Shown: positions 11,052-35,182, counted from the stretch's first letter. The stretch is DNA of 64,000 bases from Theristus sp. LFF4_11 (GCA_030248135.1 JASANC010004967.1:1-64000), one strand, 5' to 3'. Program-made: numbers and translations. Notes: a model not told the origin generated them from the letters alone.

Positions 11052-11068
11052 GGCGCCCAACGTGGGGC
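11051..11068 (+). promoter_or_regulatory. Primer-binding site, tRNA-Lys type
   Basis: TGGCGCCCAACGTGGGGC matches the well-known Lys1,2-type primer site used by several retroviruses and gypsy-like elements. Its first T is also the last base of the LTR. Confidence 0.85.
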
Positions 11069-11146
11069 TCGAACCCTGATTGATTCACTGATTCAATCAC
11101 TACGTTTCAGTTGGGTCAAAAACTTGCGCATATTCGTAGCGATGAG

Positions 11147-11352
11147 CATGTGCCTACTGGGTTAATTCCCAAGGCAAGATATGAGTCCACTGGGTTGATT
11201 CCCAGGACCAAAGAGCTGATTGATGAGCCTACTGGGTTCATTCCCAAGGCAAATGAGTCCACTGGGTTGATTCCCAGGACCAAAAATCTGATTGGAGAGC
11301 CTACTGGGTTAATTCCCAAGGCAAATGACGAGGCCAGTGGGTTAAGTCCCAG
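11147..11352 (+). repeat. In-frame ~75-bp tandem repeat ahead of the gag ATG
   Basis: Two full and one partial copy of a ~72-75-bp unit encode alternating TGLIPKA and TGLIPRTK motifs. The frame is open from 11084 but has no ATG before 11363. A good splice acceptor (TTTCAG, 11105-11110) sits just ahead, so the repeats could be translated from a spliced or non-AUG start. Confidence 0.75.
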
Positions 11353-11362
11353 GCACGATAAA

Positions 11363-12601
11363 ATGAAAACGGAGACGGGAGTCTCAGAGCAATTGATTCA
11401 ATTGGTCATGCAACAACAACAGCAGATGCAGAAACAGTACGAACAACTGCAAAAGCAAAATGACTTCATGATGACCATGTTCAGTCAGATGCTCGAACTG
11501 CAGAATCAGCAGAAGGTGACTGCTGATCATGACCACTGCTGTAAACAGAATGTAGCCAACGGTACTACTGACAATGACAGAGCATACATGATGTTGTTGT
11601 CCGAAAAATGGCAAAAGTTCGACCCAGCCAAGAATCATAAATTCCGAACTTGGCTCAGCAGTCTGCGGACCAGACTGGAGCTATGGGACCCACCGCCAAA
11701 AATCGCGGTCGAGCACATTCGTATGTGTCTGTCCGACGACGCATTGTTTGCTTTCGATCAACAGCCACAAGGAGTGCGTGAAAATTTGGAAGAGTCCATC
11801 AAGTACCTTGAGTCCATCTACGGACCAAGAAATGAGGCAATTACATCCGTCTACGAACTCGATACAGCAACGCGACAGGAAGGAGAATCTGTGCGCGCCT
11901 TCGGACTACGTCTGGAGAATTTGCTTCTTGCCACTGGGCATAACTATCGCGGTTCGGATGGCAACTATATACCGTTTGTCAAAACGACGTTGATCAACAA
12001 GTTTGTGCAAGGATTGCTTGATCCGTTGTTGTCGAGCAAAGCAGAGGACCAGAAGTTCAAGGGTCTCAATTTCCGAGAAATTGTGGATAAAATCCAGGGA
12101 ATCGAAGACTGCGAAAACTTCAAAAAGAAAAAGAACAGCCGTGACGACGATCGGCAGAAAAACAAAGACAACGGCAGCAAGCCGAATTACCAAAACACGA
12201 GCCGTGAAAACCACGAAACAAACTTCAACTACAAACCGCAATTCAGCGACCAGTTTGGTCATAATCAGCAACATTACAATCAGATTGAGAACTACCAGTT
12301 CGCCAACAATCAAATCAATCCACAAATCAATAATCAGCAACAGCAAAACACGCAGTACACCGGTCGATGTTCTCGCATTCGACACGACACGCGACAGCAA
12401 AACTATTCACCAAAATTCGCAAGATTCCGAAATTGGCATCCGCAGTTTAGAATGTCGGACGCAGAAAAGCAGTTGATTGCGAGAGTCTACGGACGAAACA
12501 AACCGGCCAAGTATCCTCGAACAGCGACAAACGACGTGGGCAAAGCTGAGGAGGACGACTACGACCACAGCCCGCGCGATGAAGGAGGCGTCGACGAATA
12601 G
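11363..12601 (+). CDS. gag: Gag-like capsid protein of the LTR element
   Basis: The first ATG of the frame is at 11363, giving 412 residues; the frame itself is open from 11084. After a Gln-rich coiled-coil-like stretch (about residues 15-50) comes a capsid-like region (~80-260: FRTWLSSL, YLESIYGPRNEA, VRAFGLRLENLL, FVQGLLDPLL) typical of Ty3/gypsy retrotransposon Gag. The remainder is Lys/Asp-rich then Asn/Gln-rich and basic. No CCHC zinc knuckle is visible, so RNA binding probably uses the basic tail. No pol frame follows the stop; only about 200 bp remain before the 3' LTR. It would package the element's RNA in particles. Confidence 0.8.
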   Translation: MKTETGVSEQLIQLVMQQQQQMQKQYEQLQKQNDFMMTMFSQMLELQNQQKVTADHDHCCKQNVANGTTDNDRAYMMLLSEKWQKFDPAKNHKFRTWLSSLRTRLELWDPPPKIAVEHIRMCLSDDALFAFDQQPQGVRENLEESIKYLESIYGPRNEAITSVYELDTATRQEGESVRAFGLRLENLLLATGHNYRGSDGNYIPFVKTTLINKFVQGLLDPLLSSKAEDQKFKGLNFREIVDKIQGIEDCENFKKKKNSRDDDRQKNKDNGSKPNYQNTSRENHETNFNYKPQFSDQFGHNQQHYNQIENYQFANNQINPQINNQQQQNTQYTGRCSRIRHDTRQQNYSPKFARFRNWHPQFRMSDAEKQLIARVYGRNKPAKYPRTATNDVGKAEEDDYDHSPRDEGGVDE

Positions 12602-12805
12602 TGATGACGTGCGTGATGAAACGAAACGGTTGAAACGAAACGATGTGAAAACACAAAGAAAACTTCCAACCAAAAAATCAAATCAACAAATCTCAATCAA
12701 AAAACAGTCAAATCAAATCAACAAATCTTCCAATCAAATCAACAAAACAATCAATCAACAATTCCGATCAAATATGTGATAAATCATTTTCAATTGTTGG
12801 GGAGA

Positions 12806-12966
12806 AGTTGGGAATAGCGATAACTGTGAAATTACATGTAATTATATTGGCTATATAAGCTGTGATAATCTGTGATCAGTGTTCGGTCTGTTTTTATTAT
12901 TGTCGTTGTCGTGTCGTCCTAATAAGCAAACCCAAATAAACTACGTAACAACCCAAATATCTTTCT
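12806..12966 (+). repeat. 3' LTR of the Gag-only element
   Basis: 161 bp, identical to 10891-11051. It is preceded by the polypurine tract TGGGGAGA (12798-12805) and followed by the TTTC duplication. Confidence 0.9.
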
Positions 12967-12970
12967 TTTC

Positions 12971-13920
12971 ACTCGCACGTATTCGCTGTACGCTCGTGTC
13001 GGTCTGTAAATTGGAGAGTCATGCAATAACTCAATGGTATATGCTTCGTGGCATTGCTGGCGTGTGCCCAGCGCCTCAGCCCAGTGCTCACGCGCTAGCA
13101 TGCGCTACAGTCAAACGTTTTCTGAACCCATCTGAATCCGTCATACTGAGTCATACATTGGCGACTGACGGGATAAAGCCTGCTCAGCTCAGACCAATCA
13201 GTGAGCCGCAGCAGCTAGTCCGATTTAGTGAATACTAAAAAAACTGAAGAGCTTCGCTCCAAATAACACCAACATTTGTTTTCAGCTTTTTTTCATGAAA
13301 ATGGAACCGAAATTTCCCGATTCAACTATCAAACCTACATAGAGACGAGCGGATCTGCATTTAGCGAGCGGACGTCGTCTGCATCTGGACTGCCACACAC
13401 GAACGGCACCCGACTGGACGCACGTTGCGACGCGATTGCTACACAATGCAGAAAAAATGAAATGCAATTTACAGCCGCGCATCAATTCGGAAGCAAATCA
13501 AATTTCAAAATGATTGTGCAGAAATAAAAAAAACTAGCGACGAGAAATTCAATTGAACAGAGTTGAATTGGATTATGGACTCGATCCGCCGGTCGGAGCG
13601 TTGGACTCAACGAATTGAATTGAAGGAAACGCAAATAATAAACAACAAACTTGTTTGTTTAAAGTTCTATTCAAATTCACCTCACTCAATGATTACCAAC
13701 TCCAGAAAACACATTTTGGTTTTCTAAATTTTCAATGAAATTTTTTTTCATTGTCTTCAAGGTTCTTTTCGTCTCGTCTTCTTCAAAATAAACTGTGTTT
13801 CTTTCTTCAGACACTTTCTTTTTCTTTCTTTATTCTTACACGTTCTCTTCCTTCATTTAACTGAAATAAAAAGTTTAAATCGAGTTAATCCACGCTTCGG
13901 GTTTAGCAATGTAGGCAAAC
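12971..13920. other. Intergenic, no supported gene
   Basis: Ordinary AT-rich sequence with T/C-rich stretches near 13740-13860. No domain, exon chain or RNA gene was seen. Confidence 0.5.
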
Positions 13921-15228
13921 CCAAAATACCGCACGTGCCAAAAGACCGCACGAGCATTTAGATAGTCGGTTCCGCTGATTCTATGTCGATTTTACAATTG
14001 CATCAAGCAACATTCGTATCATTTCTTGTGATAAATTGTGTTGTTTTCGTTTGTTCATTGTTCGAGTTTCAGTTTTACGCAACAAAAATGTTTTTCTTCG
14101 TTCAGTGGATTTGGAACACGGCCAAATAGCGTTTTCGGGGTTCAGTGGATTTGGAACACGGCCAAATAGTAAAAATGATTGTGGACACAGCCTTCAAAGC
14201 TCACTTTTGTTTAATAATTTCTCATGGATCATCAAAATTGGCTGAGGGAATCGTGAGTTAGGCGACGCTTTCTGTTGGCAGTCTGCGCGTTTCACCGTGT
14301 TTGTCTTGTGCACCAACCTGTCGCGCAACACTACCGGCGCTGTGCTCAACCGATTTCAACGAAGTACGGCTCAATCAACTCAGTAGAACACCAGCAACAC
14401 GATGATGTGTCGTTTGATGTTAGTTCCGATCATTTTTTCAAAAACCAAAAAAAAAACCCAAAATCACAAAAAAATTGTGTTTTGTCGTTTTTCACACTTT
14501 TTTATTGCAAAGCAACCGACGCTGAATAAAACAAGAACCAACAACAAACGACATATCAACGTGTCCCCGCTGCTCTGCTGAGTTGATTGAGGGATGGATC
14601 ATGAAAATCGGCTGGGGGAATCGTGAGCTGGGCGACGTTTTCTGTTGACAATCTGCTCGTTTCACCGTGTGTGTCGCGCGCGCCGACCTGTCACGCAGCA
14701 CTGCCGGCGCTGTGCTTGACCGATTTCGACGAACGACAGCTCAATCAATTCAGCAGAACACCGGCAACACGATGATGTGTCGCTTGTGGTTAGTTCCGAT
14801 CATTTTTTCAAAAACCAAAAAAACCAAAATCACAATAAATTTGTGTTTTGTCGTTTTTCACACTTTTTTATTGCAAAGCAACCGATGCTGAATAAAACAA
14901 CAATCAACACCAAACGACATATCAACGTGTTCCCGCTGCTCTGCTGAGTTGATTGAGCCATGGATTGCCAAAATCGGCCAAGGAAATCGTGATCTGGACG
15001 ACGTTATGTGTTCGTTGTTTGTGCTTCACGACATGTGTCTTGTGCGCCGACCTGTCACGCGACTCTGCCGGCGCTGTGCTCGGCCCATTTCAAGGATCGA
15101 CGGCTCAATCAATGATTTTTGTAGAATAAAAAAGAATAGGAAGACAAAATAAACACAAAAAAACATATCATAATCACGTACGCAGTGAATGATTTTGGTG
15201 CGGTCTTTTGGCACGTGCGGTATTTTGG
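13921..15228. mobile_element. Inverted-repeat element with internal tandem repeats (~1.3 kb)
   Basis: A perfect 31-bp inverted repeat bounds the segment: CCAAAATACCGCACGTGCCA and onward at 13921-13951, and its complement at 15198-15228. The right end is followed by further partial copies of the same motif (TGCGGTCTTTTGGCACGTGC) to about 15305. There is no transposase frame inside. Target-site duplication is not clear, so this may be a miniature DNA transposon or a foldback repeat. Confidence 0.6.
14226..15120. repeat. ~368-bp tandem repeat, 2.4 copies
   Basis: Copies start near 14226, 14596 and 14962, each opening with GGAT(C/T)AT or similar and running through a GC-richer block (CTGCCGGCGCTGTGCT in copies 2 and 3) and an A-rich then T-rich block. 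The third is truncated near 15120. A 39-bp direct duplication (TTCAGTGGATTTGGAACACG) sits just before, at about 14101-14169. Confidence 0.8.
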
Positions 15229-15304
15229 TTTGATAGCATCTGCGGTCTTTTGGTCACAAAAAAATCTCAAATCTGCGGTCTTTTGGCACGTGCGGTCTTT
15301 TGTC

Positions 15305-15375
15305 CGCAAGCCCCGATGGGGGGGGGGGGCACGGTGCCCCCCGGTGCCCCCCACCGGCCCACCCCGCCCACGGTA
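15305..15375. repeat. G-rich fragment related to the 58-64 kb elements
   Basis: A run of eleven G followed by GCACGGTGCCCC and C-runs ending CCCACGGTACCGCTCC, the same right-end motif seen in the complete G-rich element at 61437-62013. It is a truncated relative. Confidence 0.65.
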
Positions 15376-15451
15376 CCGCTCCGCTGGAGGGAGCTTCTTT
15401 TTTAAAACGCACGCGCACCTCGCATCCGCATGCTCATGCTCATGATCCACT

Positions 15452-16062
15452 AGCGCACGTGCACACGCTCCGGCCCCAACAAGAACTTGTTCAAAACGCA
15501 ATTGTTCTGACATCTTCCTTCTTGAAAAGGCTTGGCTTAGGTTAGGATTCGGTTAGGATTATGTTAGGCTTAGAAATAGGCTTTAGGATTAGGATTTAGA
15601 ACTAGGTCCGTTTTAGCAATGTCCGACAACGAGTGTGTCGGTTTTTAGAAAAGAAGGGCAACCTACTGCTCCGGCTGCCGGCATTTTAGAATTTTTTAAT
15701 TAATTTAAAAAAAATTTAATTTAAAAAATTGGATTTTTTGTACTATTTTCGAACCGCTGCTGACGGTTTTCAAGGTAATGTCCAAAAAATTGTTTAACTT
15801 TCCAAAAAAATGTGCCCAAACCAAAACGACGTTTTAGAGGCTGCCCTTCTGTTCTAAAATCCGCTTCTGGTAAAACACGCGCGTTGTCGGACGTTGCTAA
15901 AACAGACTTGATTCAAATCTTAATCCTAAAGCCTAATCCTCTAAGCCAAACCTATTCCTAACCTAATCCTAACCTAAGCCAAGCCTTTTCAAGAAGGTAG
16001 ATGTCAGAACAATTGCGTTTTGAACAAGTTTTTGTTGGGACCGGAGCGTGTGCACGCGCGCT
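15452..16062. mobile_element. Foldback element with telomere-like arms (~610 bp)
   Basis: Two imperfect inverted arms of about 170-190 bp face each other. The left arm runs from GTGCACACGCTCCGGCCCC to about 15640; the right arm mirrors it and ends with GGACCGGAGCGTGTGCACGC near 16055. Each arm contains degenerate TTAGGTTAGGATT repeats. Arms of the same family occur near 21540-21720, 55640-55800, 60730-60945 and 62160-62245. No coding capacity. Confidence 0.75.
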
Positions 16063-19000
16063 AGTTTTGATAATTTTACGCAAAAAGGCATTTATCCTTT
16101 ATTTTTAAGCAAAAATATGCTTCGGGTTTGCCAATATTTCAAATTGCTGCCGGTATCAGTTGTAACCCATCAGCTTTTCTTTGTATGCACGCATTTAAAG
16201 ATCACATTTTTGACAGCGGTGTTTTCGATAGAAACAGGAAAATCGCTGTTTCCCAGTTTGTGTGAAAGCGTCTTTTTATTTGTTTTTTTTGGGTTTTCCA
16301 GTCTTTAGTTTCAAGTTTTACGCATGGAAAATAGAAGATTATAAAAGTATTCGATTGCTTAGTTCTGCCTTACACGCTCATTGCAGCTTCGATGCGTCCC
16401 TGCATTTCAACTGATATTGCAAATGGAAAACACGGAAAAGCTCATTTGAAAAGAACGAGCAATAATGATACCAAACCAACGAAAAGCTATAGAACCCGTT
16501 TTGTACTGCGTCATGTATTTTTTGCTGTTGAACTTTGAAGTTTTTGTCCAGTTCTTTCAAGTTTGCATGCCCATCTTAACTTTTGCAGCAAAAATCAATA
16601 CGTCATACAAATGAAATTCAAATTTAACAAATTCTGAAGTTCGTTGTATAAAATTATTGTGAAAGGGGTGTTGCCGACTGCCGTGCGTCTCACAATTATT
16701 GGAGTTTTAACTGTTTTTACGCGCGTTTTTTGCAGTTTATATACGGTACACTTCACATAAAAACGAACTTCTGGACTCTGCATTTTATCCTGTATAGCGT
16801 TTATAAAAACAAGTTTATAATTGACTCTTAATGAGCTTAGATGCAAGATTTTATGTACGCGTTTCTTGTTTTGTATGAAAACAAGAAAAAATTATGAATT
16901 TTTCTTTGCGCAAACAAAGGGAACATAATTTCTCCCACATTTTATGTCACGCAACACAGCGTAATGTTTTCGCATTTCTCGCTCGTTTATCAATTGGGTT
17001 CGTGTTCGAAGTAACGCTTGAGTTTTTCATCGTGTTACATCGGCTCAGCTGTGAAGGCAAGCCACTGACAATAAATCGCAAACGATTTTGCAACGGGGTC
17101 ATCGCGGGACCGCCGGGGAAAATCTAAAAAAAAACAATCTGCCATGATTCTCATCTTACAGTCTCTATCTCATTGCCACGCGATGTCCCATGTTATGCCA
17201 TGTTCCACACGTTCTACCGATTTCCCAACGCAAACTCACGGAATTGTTTTTTTTCATGATCGAAGCAACGGAAAGAGTGACGGTTTCACAATAACGTGTT
17301 TTGTATAAAGCATGTTGTTGTCAACTTAAATGTTTTATAAAAGTGGACATGAACTCAAATTATCTGTGCACGCACGTGTTTTACTCTTGAACATGCAGAA
17401 CTGCCAAACGTTCACATTTGAGTTGCTTTCATTTGAGCACGCATATCACAGTCACTCTTGTAATGCACGCTGTATCACTCTCTGCTGCACTCAGGTTCCT
17501 GTGTCCGATAAAGATTCTAACAGCTTATAGCTTTTGTTTTAAAAAAATTGATTGACTATGCTCGTCGCAAACTGACGGCAAGGATCGACATGCCACGTGT
17601 GCTTGTATCTTCTGATGGCAGCAGCACAACTACCACAGAGTTGCTTTCGCATTAGAACACGCTTTTTGCGTCGCATCCTTTCAAGTCCGTCTGTGTGTGT
17701 ACGTACCCGCATGCTGCTAAACTTTTTCTTTTGCCCAGCTTTCTAAGAAGCTTTACATTTTTTCTTGCTAGAAATCGAAACGAGTATTTATTTGTGTGGT
17801 ATGTTTGAAAGTGTTTGCTTTTCCGATTTGAGAACGTGAGTTTTTCAAGTGTTACATGCATGACTGTTGTAAAAAAAAACAACGCAAACTTTGTGGGTTA
17901 TGTGAGATTTTCTCAAGTTGTCACTGGTTTTCATGCTCAGTGACGCCTGTAACCGAATGAAGTCGGGTAGATCTGCCTTTAATTTGTTAGTTTCTTGTTT
18001 CTGAAGACGATAAAATGATGCTAATGAAAGTGTTCAGTTCAAACGAAGTGCTTGAATAATACTGCCGCTTGAAGACAATCATTGACGCTCACACACACTT
18101 TCCAGTGAACAGGTCCTGTTTCCCACCACTTCTTTTCCTTCTGGATGGTCTTCTTGTGGACATTTGTGTCACTTGCACAAGCCGCAACAACTGACACTCT
18201 CAAGTTGTTCCACAACATTTTCAATGCACGGATGGCATGCCATTATGCTGTCACATTTTTTAGAGTCTGTCTTCATGCTGGTCGAAGCGTGTTTGTTTTT
18301 TTAATCCGAATTCCAAAGTTGCACTGTGTTCAGAGCCTCATTTTCGCAATGCGACCATCCAATACATAAACTGCATCGGTTACTTCTAATACGTTTATTT
18401 TTTATGGCGCACTTGCACTACACTAGAAAAATCAATTAATTTTGCAGCGCTCAAACGCAAAAATAGAGCACAGTGGAGCGTGTGACGCGCGAAGGTGCCC
18501 CAACCGCAGTTTTGTGTTCTATTATTGGCGCTTGTTTGGTTTCCTGTTTGGTTGTTCAGAGTCAGACACATACCGTATATGTGCGGGTTCATGCACGGCA
18601 CTTTCGCTCTCCATTCGTCCAACCCGGGCGATAGAACGAACGACCAAATAATAAAATCTCCAGCTCCAAGTCAGCTCTAGGCCAACGCGCCAAAAAAGTC
18701 GATCGCTTAATGGCCACATTTTGCTTGTTTTATTTATCATTTGCTTTTTTATGTGTCGTGCGCTCCACATCTGGACCTGAACGCAGTTGCTGTGGCAACT
18801 CTGGACGCGCTTATTTGCTCTTCTGCTTTGAATTTCTTATGGTAAGTTTAGTCGTTTAGTAGGAAGGGAGACGTTTGTCATTCAGTTTCCCTAAATGAAA
18901 CAATTTCTCCTCCGACTGACCGCCCATTCATTTTATAGTGTCATGTCCGTATTCCGTGCGTGCACAAGCACAACTAAAACATGGCGCCTTTGCTTGGGCG

Positions 19001-19510
19001 TTCTTATTTCATTTTTCAACAGCTACCACACCGGTTTACGTCCTTGACGCAACTAAAGTCAATTAACACAAAGACCGTCCATATTTGACCTACTAAAACA
19101 AATAAAAGTAAACTGATTGTTCAACGTTTTGCTTCATCTGTAAGCTGAAAAGCAGCAATTTACACATAAAATAATTATTCATGACGTTGTGTCTGTGGCC
19201 TCATCCTTGCACCCCAGTTGTGTTCTTGCTATCAATTAAAAAATAATCAATGCATGCCCATTACCTCGTGTGCTGTTCGTTATTGTGGAGAGGCGATCAA
19301 TTAAAATTTAATTTGCGGTAAAAGCTAAGCTAGTTACTGAAATAAGCTCGTAGGCACACAAGCACCAGTGAAGTGGAAAATTAGTGATAGAAAATTATGC
19401 GTTTGTCTGCAGCGAATCGAATATTAAAAGCTAAAATAACATTGTTTTCTTCCATGTTTAGTTTTCAATAATAAAAATTTTGACGACCAATCTGCAAAAA
19501 ACAGCAAACA
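16063..19510. other. Long intergenic or 5' flanking region
   Basis: About 3.4 kb of AT-rich DNA upstream of the putative first cyclase exon. Only short unrelated frames occur. Any promoter or 5' untranslated exon of the cyclase would lie here, but none can be pinpointed by eye. Confidence 0.5.
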
Positions 19511-31866
<12,356 letters not shown>

Positions 31867-33226
31867 GCCATCGGCTGTACCTACCTTGAGATTTCCTTAT
31901 TTTACTTCAATAATTTTTTTGTTGCCAAATTGAACAACTTCACCAAAGAAAAGCAAAACACTGAATGTTTGTTTTTAAAAATTTGAATTTGAATTAAACC
32001 AATTCATCATCAATATAAACTTCACGTTTCTCATAAATACAGGATGTTTTTTTGCTTCTTGTGTTTGTTTGCATTGTGACAACAATTAATAACATTTTTT
32101 AATGATTTCTACGCTCGTTCCGAGTGCACCATAGCGAGTTCCATAATTTATTCGGTGATCTCGATAAAAGTCGAAGTTTGTTGCTCACAAAATTGTGAAT
32201 GGAAGTTGTTGTTGTGGATGTTGGTCAATGCTAGTCATACTGTAGGTACAGTCTGTTCGTGTAAACCTGTCAGTTTTTTTTCGCTGAATACAAAGTACGC
32301 GAAAGAAAGAAAGACTATCGGAGTTGCAACACACATAATTATAGCTACAAATGCGGTGTTTGACTTCAGCCAAACCCGATACATTCGTTCTTCTTTTCTG
32401 TCATTCAAAGTTTTGCATGCTCTGTATTTAGCGAAAAAAGTGACAGGTTCAAACAAACATGCTGTATATTGTTCAATAAAAAGCGGTCAGATTTTCAAAA
32501 ATATGACGAAGAATGCGTCAATTTGAAAACAAAACTGTCGATGTAAGCCGACCATCTAAAAAATTGCCACGCTACCTCGCGTGAACAACGTTGATTTTGA
32601 ACAAAAACTAACCTCAAAAACACGCAGTATATATTGAATTTCTCAGTAACAAGACAAGGCACACAACTACTAAATATCGCCTAATTAAAGCTTAGCTTGG
32701 TTTTTCTACGGTTAATTTTCCTGTCTCGCAAAAAGCTAAGAATAAAACGGTCAATTTTTCCGCGTTTTGCGGAGCAAAAAAAATTCAAAGCTGATAATTT
32801 GTTGTGCCCTTTTCACAATAGTCTCAGAGAACCTCTGAGTTTGACTGTGGGCGTGGAAATTTTGTTTGACTACTGTTTTCAGAAGCAGGGTTGAAGAACA
32901 AAGCAATATCGATGATGTAGCATTCCAATTTTTATTTTTTTTCACACTCGAAAAATGGGTGAATTGGAAGCATGTGGCCAGTTGAATGCGAGATTCTATT
33001 GTTTCGTCATATGTGCGCTATCAATGGTTTGTTTAGAACCTTGAATTGAAAATATAATGCAGCTTATTGGTTGTACTTGCTTTTTCAAACGTCATGCTGA
33101 TTGGTGCCACCAGCTAGCAGCTTGGGCTTGTTTCGAAAGCGGCACGTAGCCGATCACGTTTTCCTGGTTCGTGTAGACGTCATGCGTGTGCTTCACGTCA
33201 CGTGACGTGTCGTACTAAGCCGTTGT
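31867..33226. other. Intergenic region between cyclase and membrane-protein genes
   Basis: About 1.36 kb of AT-rich DNA holding the cyclase 3' untranslated region and the upstream region of the next gene. A GTCACGTGACGTG-rich palindromic stretch at 33186-33210 lies just upstream of the next start codon and resembles an E-box/CRE-like site, but no function is shown. Confidence 0.5.
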
Positions 33227-34594
33227 ATGCGGCTTGTTATGGTCTTTCAAATGCAGAGATATCTTCAGCTTAAATCGAACTTGCTGCACCGTGTTGATCA
33301 CGTACAACCAAAATCAGCGTATCCCGTGCGGACGCAGATGCAGCCGAGAACACGCTTTCTGCAGATTTGCTGTCTCGTGCAACTGCGTGTGGTGACGTGG
33401 CAGATTGTGCACTTCAACGAGCAACGTGTCGTGCTCGCAGCGCAATACGAGACACTCAGCCGTTTCTTCAGTCCACCCGAACAAGCGAATGATTTTCTCG
33501 TTACGTCGCCATTGTGGGGAAGCGGCAGAGTGCGCGAATACACGCGTATGTACAGGGTGGCACGGCAGATGTGTGCTGGTCAATGGGGCAGTTGTCATAA
33601 CTGTCAGCTTCATATTCAGACTATTTGTGTTTCATTTATAGCTGATTTGTTGATAAATTGTATGCGTACTCAAGAACGAAGTCTCGTTGCATTGCAGTGC
33701 TAACGGTGGTTGAAGTGTTGCTCATTGTGAACGCAGTGATTTGCTTTGGCGCCGCCGTTCTTTTGGTCGGCTCATTGATCACGGTGCGTGACAAGCATTG
33801 CAGTTTTCGGTGTACATGTGTTCTGCGCAGTCACTGTTGTGTCGCACGTTGTCAGCATGCTCGCCTGATCTTCGTCTGGCCGTGGCTCGCTGGCTCCATT
33901 CAGAACATTGCGCTCAGCATAATTCACATTATTCTTCAGTGTATTCGGCGGGTTTGTTTCATTGCAACTCCTCCAGCTTTGCAACCATTTTCAGTGTTTT
34001 CCGCGTCGCTCAATTTCAGGAAAACGTACTATTCAAAGAACATTACTGGTATGGGTGGCCGGTGGTCGAGCTGTTGTTCGCGTGCATGAACGTTTGTTTT
34101 TGTGACCCTTTCAAGAACCTGCGGTTTCTCAAATCAAAACTTTGTTTTACTTCAACCGAATTTGTTCGTTCGTTCATTTATTCACAGGTGTTCACCGTGT
34201 CGTACGTGAAGCAGAACTATCGTTACGCTATCAGGGGCATACAGGGTGATGGCGATTTGACGGATGAGCTCTACTACGGATCCGGTACGAACAGAGGTGA
34301 TAAGGATGTCTATCTAAACACGCCAAGTTTGCATTCAGTCTGTTTTTTGTTGCCGAACAAAACAAATTGCATTGTGTTGTAGGATTTTCATCTGCGACAT
34401 GTTCACCGTCGCCTCAGTTGAGCCCACTGCACTTTCGTCATTCTGCGGCAGCAAGTCCCGAGCCTTTGTTGAATATTCGGGCGTACAATTACCGACCAAA
34501 AAGTTGCCCGCCACTTGTCTACAAACCCGGTCCTAGGCTTCCGCCGCCCGGTACAAACAGGGAGTTCAATTGGCGACGGGTGATGGATAATTGA
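33227..34594 (+). CDS. Multi-span membrane protein, four-span-like, 293 aa
   Basis: Exons: 33227-33545, 33698-33783, 33856-33951, 34020-34091, 34188-34284, 34383-34594; they total 882 nt (293 codons plus stop) with all phases matching. Hydrophobic segments lie at ~42-60 (weak), ~107-135 (LTVVEVLLIVNAVICF), ~136-163 (WLAGSIQNIALSIIHI) and ~175-195 (PVVELLFACMN). A Pro/Ser-rich cytoplasmic-type tail follows, ending FNWRRVMDN. The layout (four short hydrophobic helices, then a variable tail; a PVVELL...N block before the tail) resembles the larger protein at 47.1-51.5 kb, so they may be distant relatives of the same worm-type four-span family. The start ATG is the first in its open frame; an upstream exon is possible. 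Function unknown. Confidence 0.65.
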
Positions 34595-35182
34595 TTGATT
34601 GATAAAATATGAACAGACTGATTAACTGATTGATTGATTGATTGATTTTGGTTCCTGAGGTAGGCAATTTCAGCATTTATTTCTGCCGTGAACTAAAGTG
34701 ATTCGCAAAATAGGAGAGAGATAATAGATTCATCAAATTTATTTCGCTATTGATTGTATCAGTCAGCTCGGAATACATGTACACCCTTTTACATTGTGTT
34801 CTTTTAGTTTCAAAACCATCATTGCAGCTAATAACCGTTGCGCAAGATAAGCTGATAGACAGCTGACACTGAAAATGCTCCATTTTATATAAAATGGCCA
34901 CAGGGATTTTCTGGCTCAGACACAAAAACAGAGAACATATGTAGATGCTGTCCAAACAAAGATTTCCCGTGCATGGTCATGCAATAAAGCGGAAGAGTGT
35001 TTCTCTCCAAAGACTCGTATCTATGGTTTTAAAGATATTGCTAGTTTCAGTATGCTTTATTTCAGTTTTCCTAACGTTTTCTGCGTTTGCTCGCGTGTTT
35101 GACCAACTATTTTCTGTTGTTGTCAGTGTCTAAACAGTTTTTTATGAAGCTTCGCTGACAGCACTTTAGTTCATATAAACGG
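34595..35182. other. Intergenic, no supported gene
   Basis: Starts with a short GATT microsatellite (TGATTGATTGATTGATTGAT, about 34618-34646). Nothing else was recognised. Confidence 0.5.

Larger units (their letters stand above)
10891..12966 (+). mobile_element. Gag-only Ty3/gypsy-like LTR retrotransposon (2,076 bp)
   Basis: Two LTRs of 161 bp (10891-11051 and 12806-12966) are identical base for base in this window. They start AGTTGGG and end CTTTCT, and the element is flanked by the 4-bp duplication TTTC (10887-10890 and 12967-12970). A primer-binding site complementary to the 3' end of a tRNA-Lys begins at the last LTR base (TGGCGCCCAACGTGGGGC, 11051-11068), and a polypurine tract TGGGGAGA precedes the 3' LTR. 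The interior holds a Gag-like frame only, with no protease, reverse transcriptase, RNase H or integrase. AG-type LTR termini, 4-bp duplication and a one-base overlap of LTR and primer site recall insect gypsy elements. It must rely on an autonomous relative for replication. Confidence 0.9.

Noticed and set aside
11041..11080. tRNA gene suggested by the GGCTCGAACCC-like T-arm sequence
   Set aside because: It is the primer-binding site of the LTR element and has no cloverleaf around it.
33784..33803. A 20-nt intron in the 293-aa gene
   Set aside because: A 72-nt intron ending at the later TTGTCAG acceptor (33855) keeps phase and yields a proper membrane helix.
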